Shown here piece by piece: positions 29,509 to 38,460 of a stretch of 64,000 nt of DNA. The stretch's first letter is position 1. Every line of letters begins with the position of its first letter. The translations under genes and the position numbers were made by a program. This stretch comes from CAVSJA01 sp963728145 (GTDB lineage Bacteria; Bacteroidota; Bacteroidia; Chitinophagales; Chitinophagaceae): NCBI GenBank assembly GCA_963728145.1, contig CAVSJA010000003.1:297384-361383 (forward strand). The letters run 5' to 3'. The notes beneath the pieces are model-generated. The model made no database searches and had not been told where the DNA came from. It worked only from the letters and a program-made list of their open reading frames with translations.

Positions 29509-30021
29509 ATGTTAGGACATTCTAAAATATTAATCACGACTCTTTTTACTTTGATTAGTATTATTGCGTTTAGTCAAAACGAAAAAATCAAATCGCAAGT
29601 TGACAGTTTAAAGTATTTGAGTGGTGACCCTTTAGACTGTAATTCGGTTACCTGGCGAATTATTGCAAATAAAAAAGACGCAATACAAGTTCTAATTGAC
29701 AAATTAGACGACACAACAACGGTTAAAGCAATTGACAAGTGTAAAAAGGAATACTTACGTGTTGGCGATATAGCTTATTTGACATTGAAAAAGATTTTAC
29801 CACTGCCTTTCTTTGCTGTGACCGGAATGCAAATGGACGTTATAGAGAATGGCTGTCAACTTGGAATATTTGAATACATAGAAGATAACCGTATAAAATT
29901 CAAAGGACAGGTTCAAGTATATTATGACAAGAAAAAAGAGAAATTAAAATGGAGAAAACTTGATAGTAACCAGTTGACAGCTTGCTATATCAAGAATAAT
30001 ATAAAGGGACAGTATGAATGA
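29509..30021 (+). CDS. Hypothetical exported protein, 170 aa
   Basis: N-terminal signal segment (HSKILITTLFTLISIIAFSQ). The mature part contains LKYLSGDPLDCNSVTWRIIANKKDAIQVLIDKLDDTTTV and FFAVTGMQMDVIENGCQLGIFEYIEDN, giving two Cys that may pair. I do not recognise the family. Its stop overlaps the start region of the following VOC gene by four bases, suggesting coupling. Confidence 0.55.
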   Translation: MLGHSKILITTLFTLISIIAFSQNEKIKSQVDSLKYLSGDPLDCNSVTWRIIANKKDAIQVLIDKLDDTTTVKAIDKCKKEYLRVGDIAYLTLKKILPLPFFAVTGMQMDVIENGCQLGIFEYIEDNRIKFKGQVQVYYDKKKEKLKWRKLDSNQLTACYIKNNIKGQYE

Positions 30022-30080
30022 AGAAAGCCCTACCGTTGTTGCCCATTACATGTGAAGATTATTCTAACAATACTATCAAT

Positions 30081-30449
30081 ATGATGGAACAACCTATTAA
30101 AGAGGAGATCACTCACGTGTGGTATATGCGCCCCGTGTTTTTCGTCTCAGACGCGCAGCGCGCCCGGGACTTCTATATTGACAAACTCGGCTTCAAGGTG
30201 AAATGGCAATCGCCTGGAGGAAAAGTGTGCCAGGTCGATCGCGGCGGAGGCGAGATTATACTAAGTGAAGAAAGCACACGAAATGATCGAAGCCGTCTTT
30301 TTCTTGAATTGACGCGTGAAGGCGTCGATGAACTGCTACAGGAAATTGCTGAGCGGTCCGTTCTGACAGAGAAGTCCTGGTGGGGGTATGACGTGCTTCG
30401 AATTGAGGATCCGGATGGTAATGAACTTCTCGTTTGCCTCGAATGGTGA
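30081..30449 (+). CDS. VOC family protein (glyoxalase/bleomycin-resistance type)
   Basis: About 122 residues from MMEQPIKEEITHVWYMRPVFFVSDAQRARDFYIDKLGF to EDPDGNELLVCLEW, a complete VOC domain with the final metal Glu region (DGNELLV). Base composition is more GC-rich than neighbours in 30120-30260, hinting at transfer or different codon use. An alternative start at 30018 overlaps the upstream stop by four bases; MMEQ at 30081 fits family length better. Confidence 0.75.
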   Translation: MMEQPIKEEITHVWYMRPVFFVSDAQRARDFYIDKLGFKVKWQSPGGKVCQVDRGGGEIILSEESTRNDRSRLFLELTREGVDELLQEIAERSVLTEKSWWGYDVLRIEDPDGNELLVCLEW

Positions 30450-30502
30450 AGGATTCAATTGGCTCATGGGACAGGTAAATCTCAACTATATATATTAACT
30501 TC

Positions 30503-30543
30503 AACTTCTCTGTCTGCCTGATATACTCAGGTAGAAGTTTTTC
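30503..30543 (+). terminator. Intrinsic terminator
   Basis: Outer pair AACTTC / GAAGTT and inner pair CTGCCTGA / TCAGGTAG around a TATAC loop, followed by TTTTT, ~55 bases past the VOC stop. Confidence 0.6.
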
Positions 30544-30723
30544 TCCCCAATAGCTATCGGGACGGTTTCTGTTCTAACACAGATAGCAGCATAATCCATA
30601 CGGATCCATTCGGGAAGAAAACCCTAATGTTAGAGGATTGTCCATATGAAATTTGATTTGCATAAAGAGAGATATTGAGTTCGGTTTATTATCCTGGAGT
30701 CTTGACACCAAAAAACGAAGAAA

Positions 30724-32539
30724 ATGGCAAAGTACTATTTGCTTGTAAGTTTGTTGATACTTTCTATACCAAAGCTTCCTTTTACCGGAGTTAATAATAA
30801 CATCCATTCGGGGATCGATAGTTCAGAACCAATCTATCATATTGCTTTTGCCAATTTTGGTCCTTTGAACAATGATATTTTTATCGCGGATGCAGATGGA
30901 ACTCATGCCAGGCCCTTGCTTCCAAACCCTGCCAATGATTACAATGCCTCTTTTTCGCATGATGGTAAATGGATAGTATTTACATCAGAACGAAATGGTT
31001 CAGCAGATATTTATCGTGCACATCCTGATGGATCGGGATTGGAACAATTAACCAATGATCCTTCATTTGATGACCAGGCTGTTTTTTCACCCGATGGAAA
31101 AAAAATAGCATTTGTTTCGAGCAGAAATAAACAAGCTGATATTTTTATATTGGAAATAGCAACAAAGAAATTAACGAATATCACTAACCATCCTGCCGGT
31201 GATTTTCGTCCTTCCTGGTCTCCTGACGGAGAATGGATTGCTTTCTCTACAGACCGTGATTCCAAAAGGCCAATGCCGGTATTTACACTATGGCATTCTA
31301 CTGAAATCTATACCATTCGTGTTGATGGGTCAGAAATAAAAAGAAGGACAAAACTGGATACATATGCCGGCAGCCCTTGCTGGTCGCCTGATGGAAAACA
31401 AATACTATTTTATGAAGCAGCTTTACAACAGGTGCGCAATATGAATACTGTTATGAAAGTAAATGCAACTACACAGCTTTCTGTCATCAATGTTTCCGAC
31501 AATACAAAGCAAACCATTACAAAAGATACGGGTGAAAAGATTTATCCGAGGTGGTTTGCCGATGGAAGCATGGCTTATGTAACCTGGGGAGAAAACGCCA
31601 GGTATCGTATTTACAAATGGTAAAAGCGAGAATAAAGGGAAATTTTGAAAGCCCCATCGTGGTCAACTGATGGCAAAAAGATGCTTTTTCATCGCGAAGT
31701 AAATTCCGGCTGGCCGCCATATTATAAATTGTATAGCCGTGATAAGCAATTTCAATTGATTCGCTCTGGTGTATTTCCCTGCTACTCACCTTCGGGTGAC
31801 TACCTGATTTGCAACGATAAAACTGCAGGTATTCATCATAATCAAATAATGCGGATGAATGCAGATGGCACTAACCGCTCTATCTTGTTCGGCGATTCAA
31901 TAAAAAGTGCATTAGCCCCGGTATGGTCGCCAAAAGGAGATAAAATTGCGTTTGGCTTTGGCCGTTATTTTCAAAGCCTTCAGGGGCCTGCTATTGGTGA
32001 TATTGCAATTATTAATAGTGATGGAAGTCATTTAGAAGTTCTTACTGATGGAAAAGGTAATTATGGTTTTCCATCCTGGTCGCCCGACGGGAAAAAAATT
32101 GTTTACCGTGGAGCAAGCGATAGCATTAAGGGCTTGTTTATTGTTGATGTGGAATCAAAAAAAATTACAAGACTTACAACCAATAGCCACGATAATTTTC
32201 CAGGTTGGTCGCCAAATGGAGACCTGATAGCATTTACCGGTAAACGGGATGGCAACTATGATATTTATACCATTAAGCCGGATGGAAGCGATTTAAAAAG
32301 GTTGACCACAGATCCGGGAAATGAAGCTCATAGTGTATGGTCGCCCGATGGCAAATGGATTGCTTTCAGCAGCGGCAGAACCGGTTTTAAAGATGAATCA
32401 GCATTACATCCTTATAATCCCCAACCTTACGGCGAAATATGTGTGATGCATGCTGATGGTTCGGATGTACGGGTGTTAACCGATAACCAGTATGAAGAAG
32501 CAACACCGGCATGGATGCCACTTGAAAAAAAGGAAATAA
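30724..32539 (+). CDS. TolB-type beta-propeller (WD40-like PD40) protein, frameshifted
   Basis: Exported protein made almost entirely of PD40 repeats, each with a WSPDGKWI-like core (for example FSHDGKWIVFTSERNG, WSPDGEWIAFSTDRD, WSPNGDLIAFTGKRDG, WSPDGKWIAFSSGR) and a following DIYxxxxDGSxxxxLT. About 600 residues, a signal peptide at residues 1-18. The frame shifts near 31625, and again near 32530 where dropping one A from a seven-A run gives LEKRK and a stop at 32537-32539, the natural end. TolB-like propellers usually bind ligands or scaffold protein complexes; the partner is unknown. Both indels sit in homopolymers and are probably errors. Confidence 0.8.
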
Positions 32540-32640
32540 AGAGATGGATCGTATTTGGTTATGTGGTAAATGCGCCCCCCGTGTTTTTCGTCTCAGGCGC
32601 GAATATATTTTCAATCGAAATTCAAAACCAGCCGGTCTCA

Positions 32641-32850
32641 ATGTCCAGAGACAAAAGACAAAAACGTTACTTGCATGCGCTCGACGAAAATGGGATGGTA
32701 ATGTGCAATCTCCGTGATAAGGAAGCGGCTCTACGATCCCAAACCGAAGGGATTGCTACTAATGACTGGAAGATTGTAACATGCCACAAATGCTTAGGAC
32801 TGCTTTTTAAACGCAAGAAAGCATTGAATGAGGGGAAAAAGCCTGGCTGA
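32641..32850 (+). CDS. Small CxxC protein, 69 aa
   Basis: Starts MSRDKRQKRYLHALDENGMV and ends with a CNLRDKEAALRSQTEG and VTCHKCLGLLFKRKK segment, giving Cys at three positions including a CHKC pair that could bind zinc. Because of the indel near 32530, it appears fused in frame to the TolB gene, but it probably is separate: the ATG at 32641 begins a self-contained protein. I do not recognise a function; the basic composition and CHKC suggest nucleic-acid or zinc binding. Confidence 0.5.
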   Translation: MSRDKRQKRYLHALDENGMVMCNLRDKEAALRSQTEGIATNDWKIVTCHKCLGLLFKRKKALNEGKKPG

Positions 32851-32868
32851 ATTAAATAAAATTTGAAA

Positions 32869-33171
32869 ATGAATGAAACTGGCTCACAGCCTATGAATTT
32901 TAAGATTCTAGCATCAATTATAATTGTTTGCTCTGCAATTCTTTCATTTATTATTTCAGTGACTGTTGATATGTCAACTTTTGAGTTGGGGGCACTGTAT
33001 AACTATTTTTTACCTCCAATAATTGGAATCATTACTTTAATAATTTTTCTAATTGTTTGCTGGATTAGTAAGAATTCCACCTTAAGAATTATTGTGCTCA
33101 TATTTTTATGCTTATACAATATTTATGCTGGCTTTCAACTCAGGTACACATATCTTCCTTTTCCTTTTTGA
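32869..33171 (+). CDS. Small membrane protein, unknown
   Basis: About 100 residues with three hydrophobic segments (FKILASIIIVCSAILSFIISV, YFLPPIIGIITLIIFLIVCWI, LRIIVLIFLCLYNIYAGF). ATG at 32869; a TTG six bases upstream is less likely. No function recognised. Confidence 0.55.
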   Translation: MNETGSQPMNFKILASIIIVCSAILSFIISVTVDMSTFELGALYNYFLPPIIGIITLIIFLIVCWISKNSTLRIIVLIFLCLYNIYAGFQLRYTYLPFPF

Positions 33172-33291
33172 AATAACCTTTTTCTTTAGCTACATCCTTC
33201 TCAATTTTAGTTCATAACTTTCAATTGGTAAGTTCACTATTCATAGACTTTGTTTTAGAAAAGTATAGTAACAATTCTCAATTTTGACCAG

Positions 33292-34187
33292 ATGAATCGA
33301 AGAAATTTTATTGAAAAGTCAGGAATCCTATGGGCAACATCATTGTTACCTATGTCGGGTTTTTCAGGGTTTGCGAAACCTAAATTTAAGATGGGACTCC
33401 AACTCTTTACCGTCCGCGCAGACATGGCTAAAGATCCCATTGCTACTTTAAAAGCTGCAAAAGCCATGGGCTATGAAGATTTTGAGGTTTATGGTTTTGA
33501 TAGTGAAAAAGGAACATTTTACGGATATAAAGCTGTCAGAATTTAAGAAGATCCTGGATGATCTGCATCTTACCACAACCAGTGGGCATTACGGATTTTC
33601 ACCTTATCTTAATAAACCCGAAGACGATTTGAAGCGTTTTGTTGATCAATGTATAAAAGGAGCACATGCGGTGGGTATGAAATATATAACCTGGCCTTGG
33701 ATTGCCCCTGATCAACGAACATTGGATAATTTCAAGTTGATGTCTAAAAAACTTAATGTAATAGGAGAGCAGGTTAAGTCCGCTGGCCTTGGGTTTGCCT
33801 ATCATAATCATGATTTCGAATTCAAGGATTACGATGGAACAACCGGCTATGATATTATTTTGAGAGAAACAGATCCCTCGCTCGTTAAACTTACAAATGG
33901 ATCTCTATTGGGTAATGCATTCTTCAAGGCTTACTCCCAAAGAGTGGGTGAAAAAACAGCCAGGGCGTTTCGTAATGTGGCATATAAAAGATATGGACAA
34001 AGTTTCAAGAGACTATACCGAACTGGGTAATGGCTCTATTGACTATGTAAAAATACTTCCTGATCCAACTGAGGCTGGGCTTGAATTCTATTACCTGGAG
34101 CAAGGAGGTAATTTTGCGCACAACCCTATGAAAAGTATTGCTGACAGTGCTGATTATTTTAAGAAACATTTACAGCAATATTTGTAG
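33292..34187 (+). CDS. Sugar phosphate isomerase/epimerase (xylose isomerase-like TIM barrel), frameshifted
   Basis: Starts MNRRNFIEKSGILWATSLL, a possible Tat-type export signal (RRNF), then KMGLQLFTVRADMAKDPIATLKAAKAMGYEDFEVYGF. After shifts near 33530 and 33900 the barrel continues LDDLHLTTTSGHYGF, FAYHNHDFEF (His/Asp metal ligands), RFVMWHIKDMDK and ELGNGSIDYVKIL. ~300 residues joined. The family isomerises or epimerises sugars or inositols using a divalent metal. Exact substrate unknown. Single-base indels, probably errors. Confidence 0.8.
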
Positions 34188-34251
34188 TTGAATAGAAGGC
34201 AGACCTAATTCATGGGTGGCATGCCCCGAACTCTATTCTACCATCTTAACT

Positions 34252-34869
34252 ATGCGTTTCAAGTTATCTCTATTATTTGCAAGCTGTCTTTTTGTACAGA
34301 TCGCTTTTACACAATCAAAACTCTCTTTGGTTCAGGTTGACCCAAAAATGAAAGACAGTTTTTCCTTTGCCCAAAACTGGGATTATGATTGGGATATTTT
34401 CAGATATGGAAACGGCAAATTTTCCGCAGTCGACGGAAGAAAAATAAAGGCGGAGGACACTGCACATTTATATTTCACGGCGAATTGTTCGACAAATGTG
34501 CAAGGCGGTTATACTATCAGGTATTGTTATGCCGACAAAATAGGTAACACGTTAAGACTTACATTTTCTGACGGGTTGCCAGCATACGCAAGTGTTTTTT
34601 ACGTGTATGTTATAAGGGACAGTTTTTACTTTAAGCCAAAAACAGTACATCCTGCATCCTTGCGAGGAGAAATATTTTCTTATGAAACTACTAAGCAACA
34701 ATTGATGCTTAATAAAACCAATTACAAGAAAGGCGAGCCAATAATCGGCTATGTTCATTTAGAATTTATAGAAACTTATTCAGCCCCAGATGTTGACAGT
34801 TCCAGGCGACAATATTATTTAAATGGTTTTATCAGGACGGCCTTCGGGAAGTCAAAACACGGCCGGTAA
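34252..34869 (+). CDS. Hypothetical exported protein, 205 aa
   Basis: Signal peptide MRFKLSLLFASCLFVQIAFTQ. The rest is beta-rich (WDYDWDIFRYGNGKFSAVDGRKI, GYTIRYCYADKIGNTLRLTFSDGLPAYASVFYVYVI) with one likely Cys pair. Unrecognised. Start at 34252 chosen as it begins the signal peptide; the upstream ATG lacks one. Confidence 0.55.
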   Translation: MRFKLSLLFASCLFVQIAFTQSKLSLVQVDPKMKDSFSFAQNWDYDWDIFRYGNGKFSAVDGRKIKAEDTAHLYFTANCSTNVQGGYTIRYCYADKIGNTLRLTFSDGLPAYASVFYVYVIRDSFYFKPKTVHPASLRGEIFSYETTKQQLMLNKTNYKKGEPIIGYVHLEFIETYSAPDVDSSRRQYYLNGFIRTAFGKSKHGR

Positions 34870-34879
34870 TTAATCGAGT

Positions 34880-34978
34880 ATGAATATTTCAAGAATAAAA
34901 TTTGTCATCCTCTTCCTCATTTTTGCGTTTGCTTTTCTTTTTTTCACCACCTCACTTTTAGATCAGCCACCTGAGGCA
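34880..34978 (+). CDS. Signal-anchor gene cut off by assembly join
   Basis: MNISRIKFVILFLIFAFAFLFF is a clear N-terminal membrane/signal segment. After LLDQPPEAF the sequence becomes GC-rich actinobacterial DNA, so only the first ~33 residues are real; the rest of the gene is missing. Identity unknown. Confidence 0.5.
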
Positions 34979-35189
34979 TTTCGGCCCGGGCCGGAGTGCC
35001 GACGGCCAGAGACCGGCGGCATAGGTGGGGCGAGAGGCGAGGTCTCACGTCGTCGAGCACGAGCCCCCCGGCGTGGAGCCAGGAATTGAACTCGGCGACG
35101 TCGGATCGGTATGCGCGGCGGGTCGCTTCTGAGAGCGAGGCGTCGCCAAGGAAGCGGTCGATGACCGTGCGATCCGACACACGGGCCAC
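34979..35189 (-). pseudogene. Tyrosine recombinase N-terminal fragment (XerC/D-like)
   Basis: VIDRFLGDASLSEATRRAYRSDVAEFNSWL is the SAM-like core-binding domain of phage-type integrases and XerC/D recombinases. A frameshift follows near 35030 (other frame gives YAAGLWPSALRP). The catalytic domain with the RHRY residues is absent because the contig switches organism here. Start uncertain, GTG at 35189 or 35180. A divergent secreted-protein gene lies upstream. Confidence 0.65.
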
Positions 35190-35284
35190 TTCGCTTCGCT
35201 CAGGACTTCGCCTGCTTCGCCGTTTGTAACTCCTGTAACCTGCCTCCGCGTTCATTAGTAAATGCAGTTGACAAAAGGAGAGCC

Positions 35285-36025
35285 TTGGGCCCCCTCGGAC
35301 GAATCCTCGTCAGCACCACGCTTGTACTCGTCTTCGTCGCGCTCGCCGTCGGCACCGCATCGGCGAAGAACGGAGGCGGAGAGCCTGCCGCCACGACGAC
35401 GCTGCAGGGTGAGAACCTCGTCGCACCCTTCTCCGGGTTGACCGTTACATCGAACTGCGATCAGGTCGGCAGCTCAACCGTCGACTATCACGCTGAAGGC
35501 GTCGCTTCCGGGCCTTATCCCGGCACGTTCATTGCTGATGGAACGATCACCATCGGCCCGCAGACCGCTCCGGCCCGGCCCCCGACCATCGACAGCGAAG
35601 GAACGTTCATGGGGCCGATCCTGACCCTCACCGAGACGTTCACGATCGTCTCCGGTGCGACGACGATCACCGGGTCAAAACAGCTGACCGCACCGGTCAC
35701 AGGCGAGCAGGAGCGGGCCACGTGCCAGAACCTGACGTTCTTCGGCGGCATAACGGGTACCGGCCGAATCGTCGAGGTCGAGGCGGCGACCACCTACGAG
35801 GCGACGATCAACGAGCCGGCGGGCACGTTCACCGACAGCGGACGCGCAACTCCGGCACTGACCCTGGTCGAGATCACGGGCTCCTGTCCAGCCGGGCCGT
35901 TCTGCAGCTCGAACAGCGGTAACTTCGACCAGCTATTCACGCTCTCGGACCAGGTTCCAGCCTGCGACGAGAAGCATGTCAAGCACTGCGACGAGGACGA
36001 TGACGACGACGACGATGACGACTGA
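35285..36025 (+). CDS. Secreted protein with polyaspartate tail, 246 aa
   Basis: TTG start preceded by AAAGGAG at the correct distance. Signal peptide (LGRILVSTTLVLVFVALAVGTASA). The mature part is Gly/Thr-rich and beta-like (ATTTLQGENLVAPFSGLTVTSNCDQVGSSTVDYHAEG). One Cys pair is likely (CPAGPFC). The C-terminus is CDEDDDDDDDDD; pure Asp tails are rare and may bind calcium. I do not recognise a family. GC-rich with third-position G/C typical of the actinobacterial block. Confidence 0.65.
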   Translation: MGPLGRILVSTTLVLVFVALAVGTASAKNGGGEPAATTTLQGENLVAPFSGLTVTSNCDQVGSSTVDYHAEGVASGPYPGTFIADGTITIGPQTAPARPPTIDSEGTFMGPILTLTETFTIVSGATTITGSKQLTAPVTGEQERATCQNLTFFGGITGTGRIVEVEAATTYEATINEPAGTFTDSGRATPALTLVEITGSCPAGPFCSSNSGNFDQLFTLSDQVPACDEKHVKHCDEDDDDDDDDD

Positions 36026-36026
36026 G

Positions 36027-37568
36027 CTAGTGCACTGACTCGACGATTTCCTCGGAAAGGCTCGGGAACTTTCCGAGGAACTCGGCCCGCGCGTTCTTCA
36101 ACCGCTCGATTCCGGCATCCAGCTCATCCGTCCGGCCCGTCGCCTCGTATAGGCGGCGAGGCTGGAGGATGTTGATGTCCTCCGCGTCGATCCCCGGGAC
36201 GTGACTGGCGACCATGTAGCCGAAGTCGGGGTCACGCTCCCACTCGATCGTTCCCTCGGCGATGCCCTTCACGATCGCGGAGGAGTGCTTGATCTTCACC
36301 TTCTTCGAGCGCTCGTCGCTCTCGGGGCCACCGACTCGTCCGGTGTTCATGAGGTAGACCTCGAGTGGGTGCTCCTCGAGGAGCTCGAGGAAGCGGTTGC
36401 CCTGGAGGTCGTGCGGCATCGGGAAGAACGGGTTCGTCCCCGGCACGCGCAGGAACTTGCCGGCTTCGTCCGCGCCGCCGGCGCTCGTCCCCTGCGTCTC
36501 CCCGAGCATGAAGAAGGCCGCGGCCTGCGGGCCCTCGAGCTTGGCGACCGCCGGGATCACGTTCTCGTTCTTGTTCAGGATCAGCAGGAAGTGCGCTTCC
36601 TCGATGTCGTCGGTCGCGGCCGACTCGATGACACGGAACGGGAATGTTGCGCGCCCGTTCTGCGTATAGCTCGTGTCGTAGAAGTCGACGTCGTCGCCGT
36701 GCTGCGAGACGTTCTCGAGGTAGGAGTCGGGCTGCGTGACCGCGCCGTGAATCGTCGGCTCGTCATCGGGGTTGAGCCCGAAGGTCTTCGCGAAGCACCC
36801 ATTTTCGGTGGCGGAGACGCGCCCGTCGGGCATCCAGGCCACGAAGTCGTCCTGCACCGGGAGCGATCCGTTCTGCCGCGTGAAGGTCGTCGTCGTCTTG
36901 CCCGTCCCCGAGAGGCCGACAATCAGTCCGACGCGGCGACCGGCTCGGGTCGGGATGATCTTGCAGCCGGCATGGAGTGGAAGCCCACCCTGGTCGTAGA
37001 CGAGCTTGTTCCACATGCGCAGGCCGCCCTTCTTCGACTCGCCGAAGTAGTCCGAGTTGAAGACCCGCGTCACGCCCTGCTCGACATCGACCATGATCAG
37101 GCGGTCGTCGGGGTAGCCCTCGGCCTTCAGGTTCGGCGTGTAGACGACGGTCAGCTCGGGCTCGTGCTCGTCCGATTCGTCGCGCTCGAAGTAGAGCTGC
37201 TGCTGCATACCGGCGATGTTCGCGTTCGCGGCTTCGACAAAGAGCCGCGCCGGCGTCCTGAACTCGGGATCGTGGCCGATGAAGCCGTCGATCTGGATCA
37301 TCTCTTGCCCGGCGATGTAGGCGTCCTGCGCTTCCGCCCAGCGCTCCGCCTCATGGCGGCTGATCGACTGGTTCTGCCCGTCGGGCTCGTCCGTGACGAT
37401 GAACGTCGAGCGCTTCGAGCGCGAGGCGACCTCGGTCGTCACGTTGAGGTTGCCGTACGCCGTCGGGCGCGCATTCGGCATCTTGGCAGCGAGCTCCTGG
37501 ACTTCCTCGGGGCTCGGGTTGTCGATCACCCGCGCGGCCTTGGGCGGGCGGAACAGCATCTTCGCCAA
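36027..37568 (-). CDS. pckA: Phosphoenolpyruvate carboxykinase (ATP)
   Basis: Converts oxaloacetate and ATP to phosphoenolpyruvate, CO2 and ADP; the gluconeogenic entry from the TCA cycle. The product (513 residues) has IVGLSGTGKTTTTF (kinase P-loop, residues 216-229), DDFVAWMPDG (metal and oxaloacetate site), FNSDYFGESKKGG and the RVGGPESDERSKK segment typical of ATP-dependent PEPCK. Length is normal. The gene is divergent from sdhA, which lies 100 bases away; both serve the TCA cycle. No frameshift. Confidence 0.93.
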   Translation of the reverse strand: MAKMLFRPPKAARVIDNPSPEEVQELAAKMPNARPTAYGNLNVTTEVASRSKRSTFIVTDEPDGQNQSISRHEAERWAEAQDAYIAGQEMIQIDGFIGHDPEFRTPARLFVEAANANIAGMQQQLYFERDESDEHEPELTVVYTPNLKAEGYPDDRLIMVDVEQGVTRVFNSDYFGESKKGGLRMWNKLVYDQGGLPLHAGCKIIPTRAGRRVGLIVGLSGTGKTTTTFTRQNGSLPVQDDFVAWMPDGRVSATENGCFAKTFGLNPDDEPTIHGAVTQPDSYLENVSQHGDDVDFYDTSYTQNGRATFPFRVIESAATDDIEEAHFLLILNKNENVIPAVAKLEGPQAAAFFMLGETQGTSAGGADEAGKFLRVPGTNPFFPMPHDLQGNRFLELLEEHPLEVYLMNTGRVGGPESDERSKKVKIKHSSAIVKGIAEGTIEWERDPDFGYMVASHVPGIDAEDINILQPRRLYEATGRTDELDAGIERLKNARAEFLGKFPSLSEEIVESVH

Positions 37569-37667
37569 CGGTCGCTCCTTCAGTCGGGGAGCCAGATGTT
37601 ACCCCGCTCGCAACGACTCAATTCGTACGAGCGCCGCGCGAGTTGCTTCGTATAGCGTCCTTGCCTA

Positions 37668-38460
37668 GTGGAAGCCACGCACGACGTGCTCGTCGTAGGT
37701 GCCGGCTGCGCGGGGATGCGCGCGGCCATCGAGGCGCACGATCAGGGCGCAGACGTCGCTCTACTCTCGAAAATCCACCCGGTGCGAAGCCACTCCGGCG
37801 CTGCAGAGGGCGGGATCAACGCCGCGCTCGGCAACGCGTCGGACGACGACCCCGAAAAGCACGCCTACGACACCGTCAAGGGGTCGGATTACCTCGGTGA
37901 CCAGGACGCCATCGAGATCCTCTGCAACGAGGCGCCGGACGACGTCTACCAGCTCGAGCACTGGGGCGCGGTCTTCTCGCGAACCGAGGACGGGCGGATC
38001 GCGCAGCGCCCCTTCGGCGCGGCCGGCGAGCCGCGGACCGCTTACGCGGCGGACATCACGGGCCACGTGCTGATCCACGTCCTCTACGAGCAGGTGATGA
38101 AGCGCGACATCTTTGCGTACGAGGAGCTCTTCGCCTGGAAGCTCGTCGTCGACGACGACCGCTGCCAGGGTGTGATCGCCTGGGACCTGCTGAACGGCGG
38201 GCTGAAGACGATCGGCGCGAAGACGGTGATCCTCGCGACGGGTGGAGCGGGCCGGCTCTACAAGGGGTCGACGAACGCCTATGCGTGCACGGGCGACGGC
38301 ATGGCGCTCGCACTCCGCGTCGGCGTGCCGCTGAAGGACATGGAAATGATGCAGTTCCACCCGACGACGCTCTCTCCGACGGGGATCCTGATCACCGAGG
38401 GCTGCCGCGGCGAGGGCGCCTACCTGATCAACTCCGAGGGCGAGCGCTTCCTCAAGGACT
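37668..38460 (+). CDS. sdhA: Succinate dehydrogenase flavoprotein subunit, truncated
   Basis: TCA cycle and respiratory complex II subunit that oxidises succinate using covalently bound FAD. The N-terminal half is intact: DVLVVGAGCAGMRAAIEA (FAD-binding), RSHSGAAEGGINAALGN (His 42 is the FAD-linking residue), LATGGAGRLYKGSTNAYACTGDG and ITEGCRGEGAYLINSEGERFLKDY. After residue ~264 the protein continues in frame into an unrelated PhoH protein because of the contig join at 38461; the C-terminal half with the substrate-binding His/Arg is missing. GTG start. Fumarate reductase FrdA is an alternative. Confidence 0.9.

Noticed and set aside
10239..34869. Possible defence island or polysaccharide-utilisation locus
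   Set aside because: Sulfatases, hydrolases and an HNH protein are present, but there is no SusC/SusD pair, restriction enzyme, CRISPR or toxin-antitoxin set to support either.
34880..35089. ORF running from a Bacteroidetes signal segment into GC-rich sequence
   Set aside because: The two halves differ sharply in composition and the second half (RPGPECRRPE onward) has no domain-like content; it is the join, not a gene.
36201..37655. Long plus-strand frame opposite pckA (484 codons)
   Set aside because: It is the antisense shadow of a GC-rich gene: low complexity, rich in Arg/Gly/Val, no motif, and pckA on the other strand is intact.
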